Shown: positions 1-6,385, numbered from the stretch's first letter. The stretch is 6,512 nt of DNA from CAUYUA01 sp963575675 (GCA_963575675.1 CAUYUA010000038.1:1-6512); one strand, 5' to 3'. Notes: generated from the letters alone by a model not told the origin. Numbers and translations are program-made.

Positions 1-471
1 TTTCACTCGTTGTCGAAACGGTCGAGTGCGGCGGGGTTGCGCTCTGGGTTCGTGGCGGGAGACCCGGCTCTGATTCAGGCCTTCGCGCGGTTGCGGAGCT
101 ATGGCAATGCCGGCACGGCGCTTCCTGTTTTGGCTGCGGCGACGGCTTTATGGCGTGACGAGGCGCATGTGGAGGACAACCGCAGCCGCTATTGCGCCAA
201 GTTCGATGCGGCGGAAGCCGTGTTGCAGGGAAAATTCGACTATGCGCGACCGGATGGCGGGTTTTTTCTGTGGTTGAACGTGGGGGACGGTGAAGCGGCG
301 ACGCGCGCGTTGTGGCGAGAGGGTGGGATAAAAGTTCTTCCCGGAGCATATCTCAGTCAGACCGACTCGGAGGGGCGCAATCCTGGGCGGGAGTACATTC
401 GTGTGGCTCTGGTGCAAGAGCCTGAGACGATTGCGGCGGCGTGCGCGCGGATGGTTCAAATCTTATCATAA
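1..471 (+). CDS. dapC: Class I/II PLP aminotransferase, probably DapC (succinyldiaminopimelate transaminase), 3' part
   Basis: This is the C-terminal part (156 codons plus TAA) of a fold-type I aminotransferase, open at the left window edge. The frame starts in the PLP-lysine motif HSLSKRS; Lys is codon 16-18 and is followed by GLRSGFVAGD, the usual context of the internal aldimine lysine. Further on are the conserved RPDGGFFLWL segment, the KVLPGAYLS segment, and EYIRVAL, whose Arg binds the substrate alpha-carboxylate. This order and wording match alphaproteobacterial DapC, which transaminates N-succinyl-2-amino-6-ketopimelate with glutamate in the succinylase branch of DAP/lysine synthesis (family knowledge). 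A related aspartate/ArgD-like transaminase cannot be excluded without the N-terminal half. The protein ends at a normal place for the family (RMVQILS). Its last 119 bp lie antisense to the end of the downstream convergent gene. I see no hairpin terminator behind it. Confidence 0.8.
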   Translation, partial: FHSLSKRSSAAGLRSGFVAGDPALIQAFARLRSYGNAGTALPVLAAATALWRDEAHVEDNRSRYCAKFDAAEAVLQGKFDYARPDGGFFLWLNVGDGEAATRALWREGGIKVLPGAYLSQTDSEGRNPGREYIRVALVQEPETIAAACARMVQILS

Positions 472-1330
472 TCAAAAGAAGGCCGATTCCGACTCCCACC
501 ACTCCGGCGATTGGCAGCAACAGCAATGGGTTGGGCCAATCGGGCAGGCTGAGCGCCGAAGGTGGGGCGATGATGTCTGCGGCTAGAGGCAAATCGATTT
601 CGATCATCAAGGCGATGCGTTCTTGGTCGGCCAGCAGGGAGGCTAGAACGCGGCGATGATCGGCCTGGGTGACGGTTTCTAGACGGTTTTTGATGAACTG
701 GGTCTGTGCGGAGACGCGCCGTTCTGCTTCTTGGCGCAAATGCTGGTTTGCCGCTTCAGTGAGGTTTGCAATCAGTTTGAGAGCGAAGGTTCGGTCGGGA
801 TGACGGTAGGCTATGCGGCGCATCGACGTGGTTCCAACCGGGGAAACAATTACTGTGTGCTTGAGTGATCGGCTTAAAGTTTCTATGTCCGGAGTTGTCC
901 AGTCTTGTCGTCGGACGATTGAGAGCGCGGTTTGCTTGAGAATGGCGGTGAGGTTGTTGGGGCGTCGCCATTGTTTGGTTTGATCGTCCCAATGTTCCGG
1001 AAAGATTTTAGGCAACAGCGTCGGGTCGTTGTTCATTAGTGTTTGCAGCACTGGCGGAGACGTCAGCAACTCGGCGAATCGGGTGAAGTCCGAGAGAGCT
1101 TCTTCACCGTTGCCGTATTCGGTCATGGGGATGGCGGTGACGCCGAGCGGCGCGCGAGCCCCCATGGCGGCGGCTCCGATGCGGGAGACTGGGCCGATCA
1201 CCATGGTTGCGGTGTATTCCGGAGTCCAATGACGGAGAATCAAGACAGTTGCGAAAAGGGACGCGATGGGCGAGATGAAAAGCAATTTCCAATCGGCAAG
1301 TATTATGGATAGAAAATCGCGCCACGACAT
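353..1330 (-). CDS. Wzz/chain-length determinant-like polysaccharide co-polymerase
   Basis: This 325-aa predicted inner-membrane protein has the Wzz/PCP layout. A short cytoplasmic N-terminus is followed by TM1 (about residues 13-33, LLFISPIASLFATVLIL), then a YTATMVIGP segment typical of the stretch after TM1. A long periplasmic region follows, with a helical, probably coiled-coil part (about 185-245, rich in Glu/Gln/Arg). TM2 (about 265-290) is preceded by prolines (APPSALSLPDWPNP). PCP proteins set the chain length of O-antigen, capsule or exopolysaccharide (family knowledge). No polymerase, flippase or glycosyltransferase gene adjoins it here, so its polysaccharide is unknown. There is no tyrosine-kinase domain, so it resembles PCP-1 or the membrane half of a split PCP-2. 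ATG at 1330 has a good ribosome site. The last ~39 residues, a Pro/Ser-rich tail after TM2, overlap the aminotransferase on the opposite strand. Confidence 0.72.
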   Translation of the reverse strand: MSWRDFLSIILADWKLLFISPIASLFATVLILRHWTPEYTATMVIGPVSRIGAAAMGARAPLGVTAIPMTEYGNGEEALSDFTRFAELLTSPPVLQTLMNNDPTLLPKIFPEHWDDQTKQWRRPNNLTAILKQTALSIVRRQDWTTPDIETLSRSLKHTVIVSPVGTTSMRRIAYRHPDRTFALKLIANLTEAANQHLRQEAERRVSAQTQFIKNRLETVTQADHRRVLASLLADQERIALMIEIDLPLAADIIAPPSALSLPDWPNPLLLLPIAGVVGVGIGLLLIMIRFEPSARTPPQSSQALAPEPHECTPAQDCAPPSRSD

Positions 1331-1335
1331 ATCGT

Positions 1336-1342
1336 CTCCCTT
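1336..1342 (-). promoter_or_regulatory. Ribosome binding site of the Wzz-like gene
   Basis: On the minus strand AAGGGAG stands 5 nt before the ATG at 1330. It is the best Shine-Dalgarno match in the window and fixes that start. Confidence 0.65.
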
Positions 1343-1373
1343 TTACCCCCGCAAAATAAGAAAAATGAAAAAC

Positions 1374-1560
1374 TATATCCCGTTCAATTAAGGACTCTAT
1401 AATTATGCAGTCTTCCCGAATTGAAACGGCCCGCTTTCATTCGGTCGTCACAAACTCCAAGTCATGGTTTCCAAAGGCCTTCCGGCCCTTGGCGGGTCGA
1501 GGGCGGAGCCCCGATTCCTTTGGAAGTCTTTTTTTTGGATTCTCAATTGGACGGAGTATA
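1374..1560 (+). repeat. MITE-like dispersed repeat, copy A, with terminal inverted repeats
   Basis: A non-coding element of about 187 bp. Its left end (1374-1397, beginning TATATCCCGTTCAATT) and the reverse complement of its right end (1537-1560, beginning TATACTCCGTCCAATT) agree at 17 of 24 positions. The left end of copy B near 6386 fits the right end even better (20 of 24). Inside lie two hairpins: 1471-1492 (CCAAAGGCC / GGCCCTTGG, one A-C mismatch, TTCC loop) and 1497-1514 (TCG-A-GGGC / GCCCCGA). A third, followed by eight Ts, is listed separately. Up to 1499 the element matches copy B at roughly four of five positions, with a single 1-nt indel. The TATA termini would suit insertion at TA, as for IS630/Tc1-like MITEs, but the family is inference. 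Small open frames inside it are not considered genes. Confidence 0.72.
1513..1536 (+). terminator. Hairpin plus T-run inside repeat copy A
   Basis: GATTCC pairs with GGAAGTC (6 bp with one bulged G, TTT loop) and is followed directly by eight Ts (1529-1536). It has the shape of an intrinsic terminator on the plus strand, but no plus-strand gene lies just upstream. It may block stray transcription coming through the repeat, or it may simply be repeat sequence. Confidence 0.35.
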
Positions 1561-1618
1561 TTATTTGCTTTGTTCGAAAAAATTAGAGAACAGGGGGCAG
1601 TCATTCTCGTTGCCGAGA

Positions 1619-2689
1619 TTACTCGCTAATGCTGCGTCCGGAGTTCTCCAAAGCCTTGATGTGGCTTAATCCAGGGAGGACTTCTGATTTTATGAATTCA
1701 ACTCGTTTGTTGGGGCCGCCGCTTCCACGCGCAAAGCGCAACTTCCACAAGTTCATTTTCACGGCCAACCCGCACAACACGCCACCGATCGTGACATGGT
1801 GAGCCGTAATCAGACTACGAATCTTTCGGAATGTGTCGGCGTTGATGTCGTTCCAAAAGTCTTTTGACCGCTTATCAAAATTTTCGAAACGTCCTGTGAT
1901 GGATGTGGAAATATCAATCAAGTCCTTGATGATGTCGTCGATGGTCCGAACCAGCATCGGATTTCGTTTGATTTCATTGTGATTTCGGCACTCGCGCGCC
2001 CACTCGATGAATTTCTCGATTTCAGGAACGATCTGATCGATGCATCTGCGGAAGTAGGCCAATGAGAGGAAAATATCGCCGTATTCTTCCAAGAAGGAAG
2101 GGATTTCATGAAGCTCAACGCCGAGTCGATCGGCCATGATTTTGAGGTTTCGAATGGCCTCGTCACGATTAGGATGGGCGAACAAACGAATGATGTCAGA
2201 AACATCATTGATTTTCATAAAATCATTGCCGTAGACATACTTGATAAGCGGATGAGTAAATTCTCTCATATACGTTGTGAGTTCGGCTTTTTTCTTTTCC
2301 GACAGGGTAAGCTGAGCGCAATCATTCACGTTGATCTGAAGTCGCCTCAGTTCGATTCTTAAAGAATAAACGTCAAAACTATTCAACCGACTTATTTTGT
2401 TGATGATCGCCATATCATGGAGAATTTCCGCAGGATACGACTCGAAATAAATGGGCACGTCTTTTGGAGAAACCTGGCCGCTTCCTGCGGCGCTGTCGTT
2501 AAACATTTCAACAACGGTTTCCAGACGAACATTTTTGATCAAACTTGCGCGCTGTAATCCCGGCGTTTCCAGCGGGAGAATAGACAACGGCAAAATATGC
2601 AAAGAATCACGCGCTTCATCGTCGCTGATTTCACGCGATGCCCGTGGATTTTCAAAATCGAGGGCAGTGTTGCTCGTCCCTTCGGCCAA
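1619..2689 (-). CDS. Unrecognised 356-aa helical protein
   Basis: I do not recognise this family. The protein has no signal peptide and no clear membrane segment; the only hydrophobic stretch is a short one near 300-312 (TIGGVLCGLAVKM). It is rich in charged, leucine/isoleucine-spaced helices, notably at 100-150, 175-235 and 245-295, so an all-alpha cytoplasmic protein is likely. The first ~30 residues are acidic and probably disordered. The start is TTG at 2689: an in-frame TGA lies two codons upstream and the first in-frame ATG is about 60 residues in. A purine run AAAAAAGG (2699-2706) sits 9 nt before the TTG, which supports this start. It ends with TAA at 1619, 59 bp from the MITE-like repeat. 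The composition is more AT-rich than the first kilobase. It reads in the same direction as purU, but ~390 bp separates them, so a shared operon is doubtful. Confidence 0.7.
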   Translation of the reverse strand: MAEGTSNTALDFENPRASREISDDEARDSLHILPLSILPLETPGLQRASLIKNVRLETVVEMFNDSAAGSGQVSPKDVPIYFESYPAEILHDMAIINKISRLNSFDVYSLRIELRRLQINVNDCAQLTLSEKKKAELTTYMREFTHPLIKYVYGNDFMKINDVSDIIRLFAHPNRDEAIRNLKIMADRLGVELHEIPSFLEEYGDIFLSLAYFRRCIDQIVPEIEKFIEWARECRNHNEIKRNPMLVRTIDDIIKDLIDISTSITGRFENFDKRSKDFWNDINADTFRKIRSLITAHHVTIGGVLCGLAVKMNLWKLRFARGSGGPNKRVEFIKSEVLPGLSHIKALENSGRSISE

Positions 2690-3076
2690 AGTTCAGCGCC
2701 TTTTTTCTGCAACTCCGGCAGGAAATCTTGGTGGGAACTCTACACCAGACATGCTTCACGGAGTAGAACAAAACAAAACGATTCGCGCAACGCGCCAACC
2801 ATTATCCTCATTTTGCGAAGGACAATCATTCCGGGTCGGCAAACATTCAAGCTGGATATTGCAGCAATATAGCGGTTTTGTCACGCAAGAATGTCTTTCA
2901 CTGTGAATATCTTTGCAGAGATAACAAGGGAGGCCTCCGTCGGGCATATTCCTTGAGCGCAAATTTCCACGTTCTGACCTTGAACGAGCGTCGATGACGT
3001 TGCTTCTCTCTAAAGCTTTTTCGCCGGGCGTCCGCCGTTTTTATAGAGTTGTTTGATGGATTCTAAAAAGTAAAGA
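2690..3076. other. Intergenic region between purU and the 356-aa gene
   Basis: About 390 bp without a gene that I can defend. It must hold the promoter of the minus-strand 356-aa gene, but I see no convincing -35/-10 pair. Minor structures are a perfect 10-bp palindrome GGAGGCCTCC (2929-2938) and an AAGCTT-containing palindrome near 3013. A cysteine-rich minus-strand frame (2756-2947) is discussed in the findings and not called as a gene. Confidence 0.5.
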
Positions 3077-3991
3077 TTAACGGAAAATAACGGTTTTGCC
3101 GTTATTCAGCAGCACGCGATGTTCTATGTGGTATTTCACGGCGCGCGCCAACACAATGTTTTCGATATCGCGACCGACAGCAACCAAATCGTCAGGAGTA
3201 AGCGTGTGATCGACTCGCTGCACTTCTTGCTCAATGATCGGCCCCTCATCGAGTTCGGGGCTAACATAGTGAGCGGTGGCGCCGATGAGCTTCACTCCGC
3301 GCGTAAAAGCCTGATGGTAAGGTTTTGCGCCGCGAAAACTCGGCAAGAACGAGTGATGGATATTAATGGCGCGGCCAGAGAGTTTGGCGCATAATTGCGG
3401 CGACAAAACCTGCATATACCGAGCAAGAACAACCAAATCAATTTTTTCTAATTCGATGATTTCTAAAAGCTTCGCTTCTTGTTGCTCGCGCGTTTGTGAA
3501 GAAACCGGCAAGTAATGAAATGGAACATTATGCCAAGCCGCCAATTGATAGAAATCTCGGTGATTTGAGACGATCGCAGGGATTTCCACCTCCAAACCGC
3601 CGGTCCTATAGCGATAAAGCAAATCATTCAAGCAATGGCCGAATTTTGAAACAAGAATTAACAGCCTTTGTTTCTGACGAAAATCGTGAAGTTTCCAATT
3701 CATGGAAAAGCGTTCGGCGATCGGCAAAAAGGCTGATTGCATCTCGGAATAGCCTGGACCTTGCGGCTGAGCGGAAAACCAAACGCGCAAGAAGAACAGG
3801 CCGCTGGTTCGATCTCCGAACTGGGCGCTATCATTAATATTGCATCCACGCTCTGCCAGAAACCCGGAAACGGCGTGAACGATGCCGATCGTATCGGGGC
3901 AAGAGACCGTTAAAACAAAATTCGGAACGCCAAGCGGTGAGGCGTTATTCATTGCGCCGTTCCGGAGATTGCTTATCGAATCATTTGTCAT
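3077..3991 (-). CDS. purU: Formyltetrahydrofolate deformylase PurU
   Basis: PurU hydrolyses 10-formyl-THF to formate and THF in the cytoplasm, supplying formate to PurT or balancing one-carbon pools (family knowledge). With the ATG at 3991 it has 304 aa. An N-terminal ACT domain (about 24-95) begins FVLTVSCPDTIGIVHAVSGF. A formyltransferase/hydrolase domain (about 108-290) follows, with the Asn-His-Asp triad visible as N210 and H212 in INIHHSFLPSF and D248 in ELDEGPII. The ending DIENIVLARAVKYHIEHRVL is typical. Starts are ambiguous: GTG at 4021 (314 aa), ATG at 3991 (behind GGTGGA, 6 nt spacing) and ATG at 3952 (291 aa, closest to the family's usual ~280-290). I favour 3991 on the ribosome site; 3952 is a real alternative. 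It is monocistronic as far as visible, and no folate gene adjoins it. Confidence 0.93.
   Translation of the reverse strand: MTNDSISNLRNGAMNNASPLGVPNFVLTVSCPDTIGIVHAVSGFLAERGCNINDSAQFGDRTSGLFFLRVWFSAQPQGPGYSEMQSAFLPIAERFSMNWKLHDFRQKQRLLILVSKFGHCLNDLLYRYRTGGLEVEIPAIVSNHRDFYQLAAWHNVPFHYLPVSSQTREQQEAKLLEIIELEKIDLVVLARYMQVLSPQLCAKLSGRAINIHHSFLPSFRGAKPYHQAFTRGVKLIGATAHYVSPELDEGPIIEQEVQRVDHTLTPDDLVAVGRDIENIVLARAVKYHIEHRVLLNNGKTVIFR
3086..3106 (-). terminator. Hairpin in the last codons of purU, possible weak terminator
   Basis: A perfect 8-bp stem, AATAACGG / CCGTTATT with a 5-nt loop, lies within the last codons of purU. On the minus strand it is followed by TTTTCC and then a T-rich stretch. The stem is AT-rich, so termination would be weak, and it may instead protect the mRNA end. 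Confidence 0.35.
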
Positions 3992-4038
3992 AAGACGTCC
4001 ACCAAGAAACGACGCGAACACGTATGATAGATTCTTCC

Positions 4039-4067
4039 AGTATGGCGTTGTGTTGAAGATAACGCAA
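4039..4067 (-). promoter_or_regulatory. Candidate sigma70-like promoter of purU
   Basis: On the minus strand TTGCGT (4062-4067) and CATACT (4039-4044) are spaced by 17 nt, a few tens of bases before the purU starts. Matches to consensus are 3/6 and 4/6, so this is weak. It would favour the ATG starts at 3991 or 3952 over the GTG at 4021. Confidence 0.22.
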
Positions 4068-4110
4068 GAGCTTTTCTAAGCGACCTCACCAAGGAGCAAG
4101 ATAGGCCTTT

Positions 4111-4188
4111 GGTTTTGCTTGCCCCGTCTTGTAAGAATCGCAACGCTTCGGACGCGGTTTTGCTTGCCTTACGGTAAGATTTGCGCTT
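4111..4188 (+). repeat. Imperfect tandem duplication, two ~33-bp units
   Basis: GGTTTTGCTTGCC occurs at 4111-4123 and again at 4156-4168, a period of 45 bp. Similar sequence continues in both (GTAAGAATCGC against GTAAGATTTGC). The second unit also contains the small palindrome CTTACGGTAAG. It lies upstream of both divergent genes, purU and the caspase-like gene. A regulatory role is possible but only inferred. Confidence 0.5.
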
Positions 4189-4211
4189 GAATTCTTGTGT
4201 TTGGAACTCTT

Positions 4212-4350
4212 GAGAATCCCCCTTCGCGTGCGGAGTTTCAATAGGAAAATATCCAAGAGTCCGGAGGGCGCAGAGTCCAGGGGAATGTCGCTTCGTGAAG
4301 AAGGAGGGCTTTCGTGCTTGGCCCGAGCGGCTGAGACACAGTTCCCGGCC
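4212..4350 (+). repeat. REP/BIME-like repeat unit upstream of the caspase-like gene
   Basis: Two blocks recur after the caspase-like gene. Block 1 (4212-4239, core CCCCCTTCGCGTG-CGGAG) matches 6267-6295 on the same strand. Block 2 (4276-4350, including TCGCTTCGTGAAG and CTTGGCCCGAGCGGCTGAG) matches the reverse complement of 6166-6240. Within this unit CCCCCTTC (4218-4225) can pair with GAAGGAGGG (4300-4308, one bulged A), so the unit can fold on itself. It is non-coding; open frames through it are incidental. It lies ~58 bp before the ATG at 4408, so it could sit in the 5' leader of that gene. Confidence 0.6.
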
Positions 4351-4407
4351 CCTTATGAATTCAAAGAACGCGCAAGCAGGTTTCTCTAGACTTTAATCGG
4401 ACAGAGC

Positions 4408-6120
4408 ATGCCACGATATCTAGAAAGAAAAAACATGCCTCGATGGATGGCTGCAAGAACCATTAGAAACACCGGCGTTTTCTTCGCGCAAACTCTAATG
4501 TTCGCGATCCTTGGGGCGCTTATGTTCTGTCCGGGAGTTTTCTTCGGCAGTGGCGTCGCTTGGGCTGAAAAGCGCGCGCTCATTGTGGGAATTAACGATT
4601 ACATTCCTCCTCGCGCCAAATTACGCGGTTCGTTGGTTGATGCGCAAAACATGGCGCGTCTTTTACGGGACCATTTCCATTACCGCCCCGATCAAATCAA
4701 AATGTTATATGACCAGAGCGCCACCAGAGAAGGGATATTGCGCGCTTTTCAATCTTGGTTGGTCGAAGGAACCAGGCAAGGAGATGAAGCTTTTTTTTAT
4801 TACAGTGGTCATGGATCGCAAACGCCCGATAAGGACGGAGACGAGCCGGATGGGCTGGATGAAACCTTGGTGGCCGCCGATGCAATGCCCGATGGACGTG
4901 GCGGAACCACAAATATGATCACAGATGATGAAATTCATGTCCTTGTCTCAAGAATGTCGGGTCGACGTCTTACGATGGTTGTTGATTCGTGTCACTCCGG
5001 CACGATTACGCGCGCGCTTTTCGCAGAGCCGGTGGAAGGCGCCAAGAATTGGCCGTTGGAAGAGGTTGCTTTTCCACAACCAACCGCCAATTCAGACGCC
5101 TCGCCGTCTCAGCTTACTCGCGCCATTGAGAATCGTCGGAGCAAGCCTCAAGCATTGAGCAATGCTCCATGGGTGGTCGCTTGGTCCGCAGTGGCGGCCG
5201 ACCAAGTGGCGCTCGAAGAGAATGGCGCTCGTCCAATATCCGGAGTGTTCACAAATCGCTTTATTAAAGGCGTTTCCGATCAATCAGCCGACTTGAATGG
5301 AGACGGCGTTGTCACCCATGCCGAACTTCATGGATATTTGCAAAGAGAATCCGAACGCTATTGTCGATCAAACAGAAGTTGTAAAGCCGGTCTCACGCCG
5401 ACTTTGGACGCGCCTCGCGAAATGCTGTCGCGCGCCGTGACGCCGGATTTGGAGCCCATTCCTGCTATTGCGTCGGTGATTACGCCACATCCCGAACCGC
5501 AAACTTATGATGATCCGCCTCCACGTCCGGAACAACAATCTCAGCGGCCTCATTCGTTGCAAACGACAACCCAAACTCGCCCGCCCAAAAACAAACCGAC
5601 GCCACGTCCCAGACCGCCGTCTCAATCGGTGGCTTCCAACGTGCTGGCCAACGATAACCAAGCGGGTTTGTCTCTGGAGATTATGCCGGGAGCGCAAGTG
5701 CGATTGGGGCAAGCGGTGCGTTTTCGCATTCACAGTCCAACCGCAGGACGGTTAGTTGTGCTCGACATCAATGCGGCCAATCAGTTAACGCAAATATATC
5801 CCAATATTCACTCGGAAAAGCAGCAGAAGGCCGGCGTTGTTCGCGCCGGACAAACTCTAACAATTCCAGACGCCACTTATGGTTTTGAGTTTACGGCCTC
5901 AGAGCCGACGGGCGTAGGTCTGGTTGTCGCGTTGGTTTTAGAGGACGCCGTTCCTTTGGATGACTTGTTTGGTCCCAATGCCAATTTTTCTCCGGTGTCG
6001 CGTCCGGAAGAATATCTACAACAAATCGCAGAGCGGCTTCGGAAGCCATGGACAGGAGAAAACATAACTCGCGCGGCCCGCTGGTCGAAGATCGAAAAGA
6101 AATACGAGATCACGCCGTAG
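4408..6120 (+). CDS. Exported caspase-like protease (type I metacaspase-like, peptidase C14) with DUF4384-like C-terminus
   Basis: This 570-aa protein has a signal-peptide-like N-terminus: a basic region, a hydrophobic core at about 23-50, and a likely cut after AWA at residue 53. A caspase/p20-like domain (about 54-325) starts RALIVGINDY. Its dyad is visible as His135 in YYSGHGSQ and Cys195 in VVDSCHSGT. Between them DKDGDEPDGLDE (141-152) resembles the acidic metacaspase segment. Residues 295-306 (DLNGDGVVTHAE) form a complete EF-hand-type calcium loop. A Pro/Gln-rich linker (about 345-410) leads to a beta-rich domain (about 418-525) resembling DUF4384. Metacaspases usually cut after Arg/Lys and often need Ca2+ (family knowledge); export to periplasm or surface is inferred. 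The start is uncertain: ATG 4408 has a weak site, and ATG 4435 gives a more usual signal peptide. There is no lipobox. It is a single-gene unit flanked by REP-like repeats. Confidence 0.9.
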   Translation: MPRYLERKNMPRWMAARTIRNTGVFFAQTLMFAILGALMFCPGVFFGSGVAWAEKRALIVGINDYIPPRAKLRGSLVDAQNMARLLRDHFHYRPDQIKMLYDQSATREGILRAFQSWLVEGTRQGDEAFFYYSGHGSQTPDKDGDEPDGLDETLVAADAMPDGRGGTTNMITDDEIHVLVSRMSGRRLTMVVDSCHSGTITRALFAEPVEGAKNWPLEEVAFPQPTANSDASPSQLTRAIENRRSKPQALSNAPWVVAWSAVAADQVALEENGARPISGVFTNRFIKGVSDQSADLNGDGVVTHAELHGYLQRESERYCRSNRSCKAGLTPTLDAPREMLSRAVTPDLEPIPAIASVITPHPEPQTYDDPPPRPEQQSQRPHSLQTTTQTRPPKNKPTPRPRPPSQSVASNVLANDNQAGLSLEIMPGAQVRLGQAVRFRIHSPTAGRLVVLDINAANQLTQIYPNIHSEKQQKAGVVRAGQTLTIPDATYGFEFTASEPTGVGLVVALVLEDAVPLDDLFGPNANFSPVSRPEEYLQQIAERLRKPWTGENITRAARWSKIEKKYEITP

Positions 6121-6158
6121 TTGTGAGCATTCTTGCAAACAAAATAGACGACCTGTTG

Positions 6159-6342
6159 AAAGGAGCCCGGAGACTGTGTTCCCAGTTGCTCGGGCCAAGG
6201 ACGAAAACTCCCTTTATTTGTGAAGCGTCTTCCCTCTGGAATCGTTAGAAAACATTGAGAGTTGTTGGGAGTTCCCCCTTCGCGTGTGGAGCTTCCGAGC
6301 CCGAGCGACTGGGAACACAGTCTCCGGACCTTTTGGTTTTTT
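6159..6342 (+). repeat. BIME-like long inverted repeat after the caspase-like gene, possible terminator
   Basis: Arms 6167-6194 and 6300-6327 (28 nt each, cores CTGTGTTCCCAGT and ACTGGGAACACAG) are complementary along their whole length except for one G-T wobble. AAAGG (6159-6163) and CCTTT (6329-6333) extend the stem past a small internal loop. Inside, AACTCCC (6206-6212) pairs perfectly with GGGAGTT (6267-6273). A run of six Ts (6337-6342) follows. The structure consists of two units of the family seen at 4212-4350, placed head to head. It begins 38 bp behind the stop of the caspase-like gene, so it can act as transcription terminator or mRNA 3' stabiliser (inference). Confidence 0.72.
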
Positions 6343-6385
6343 ATCGGAAATTAAAGGTCGCGCTTAATGATCCGTCTTATTGTTG

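Noticed and set aside
1405..1669. Two plus-strand open frames across repeat copy A
   Set aside because: They translate dispersed-repeat sequence, lack ribosome sites, and run into the end of the minus-strand gene; spurious frames of this kind are common in such repeats.
2451..2906. 151-codon plus-strand frame
   Set aside because: It is mostly antisense to the start of the 356-aa gene, has no ribosome site and no recognisable protein features.
3496..3837. 113-codon plus-strand frame inside purU
   Set aside because: It lies wholly antisense to a strongly conserved enzyme and has a low-complexity basic composition typical of shadow frames.
4111..4350. CRISPR array
   Set aside because: The repeats are imperfect, only two in tandem, and lack regular unique spacers.
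4195..4389. 64-codon plus-strand frame before the caspase-like gene
   Set aside because: It runs through the REP-like repeat, with no ribosome site and no family resemblance.
4525..4536. Lipoprotein signal in the caspase-like protein
   Set aside because: The only Cys in the hydrophobic segment is preceded by LMF, which does not fit the lipobox; AWA followed by Glu is a better type I cleavage site.
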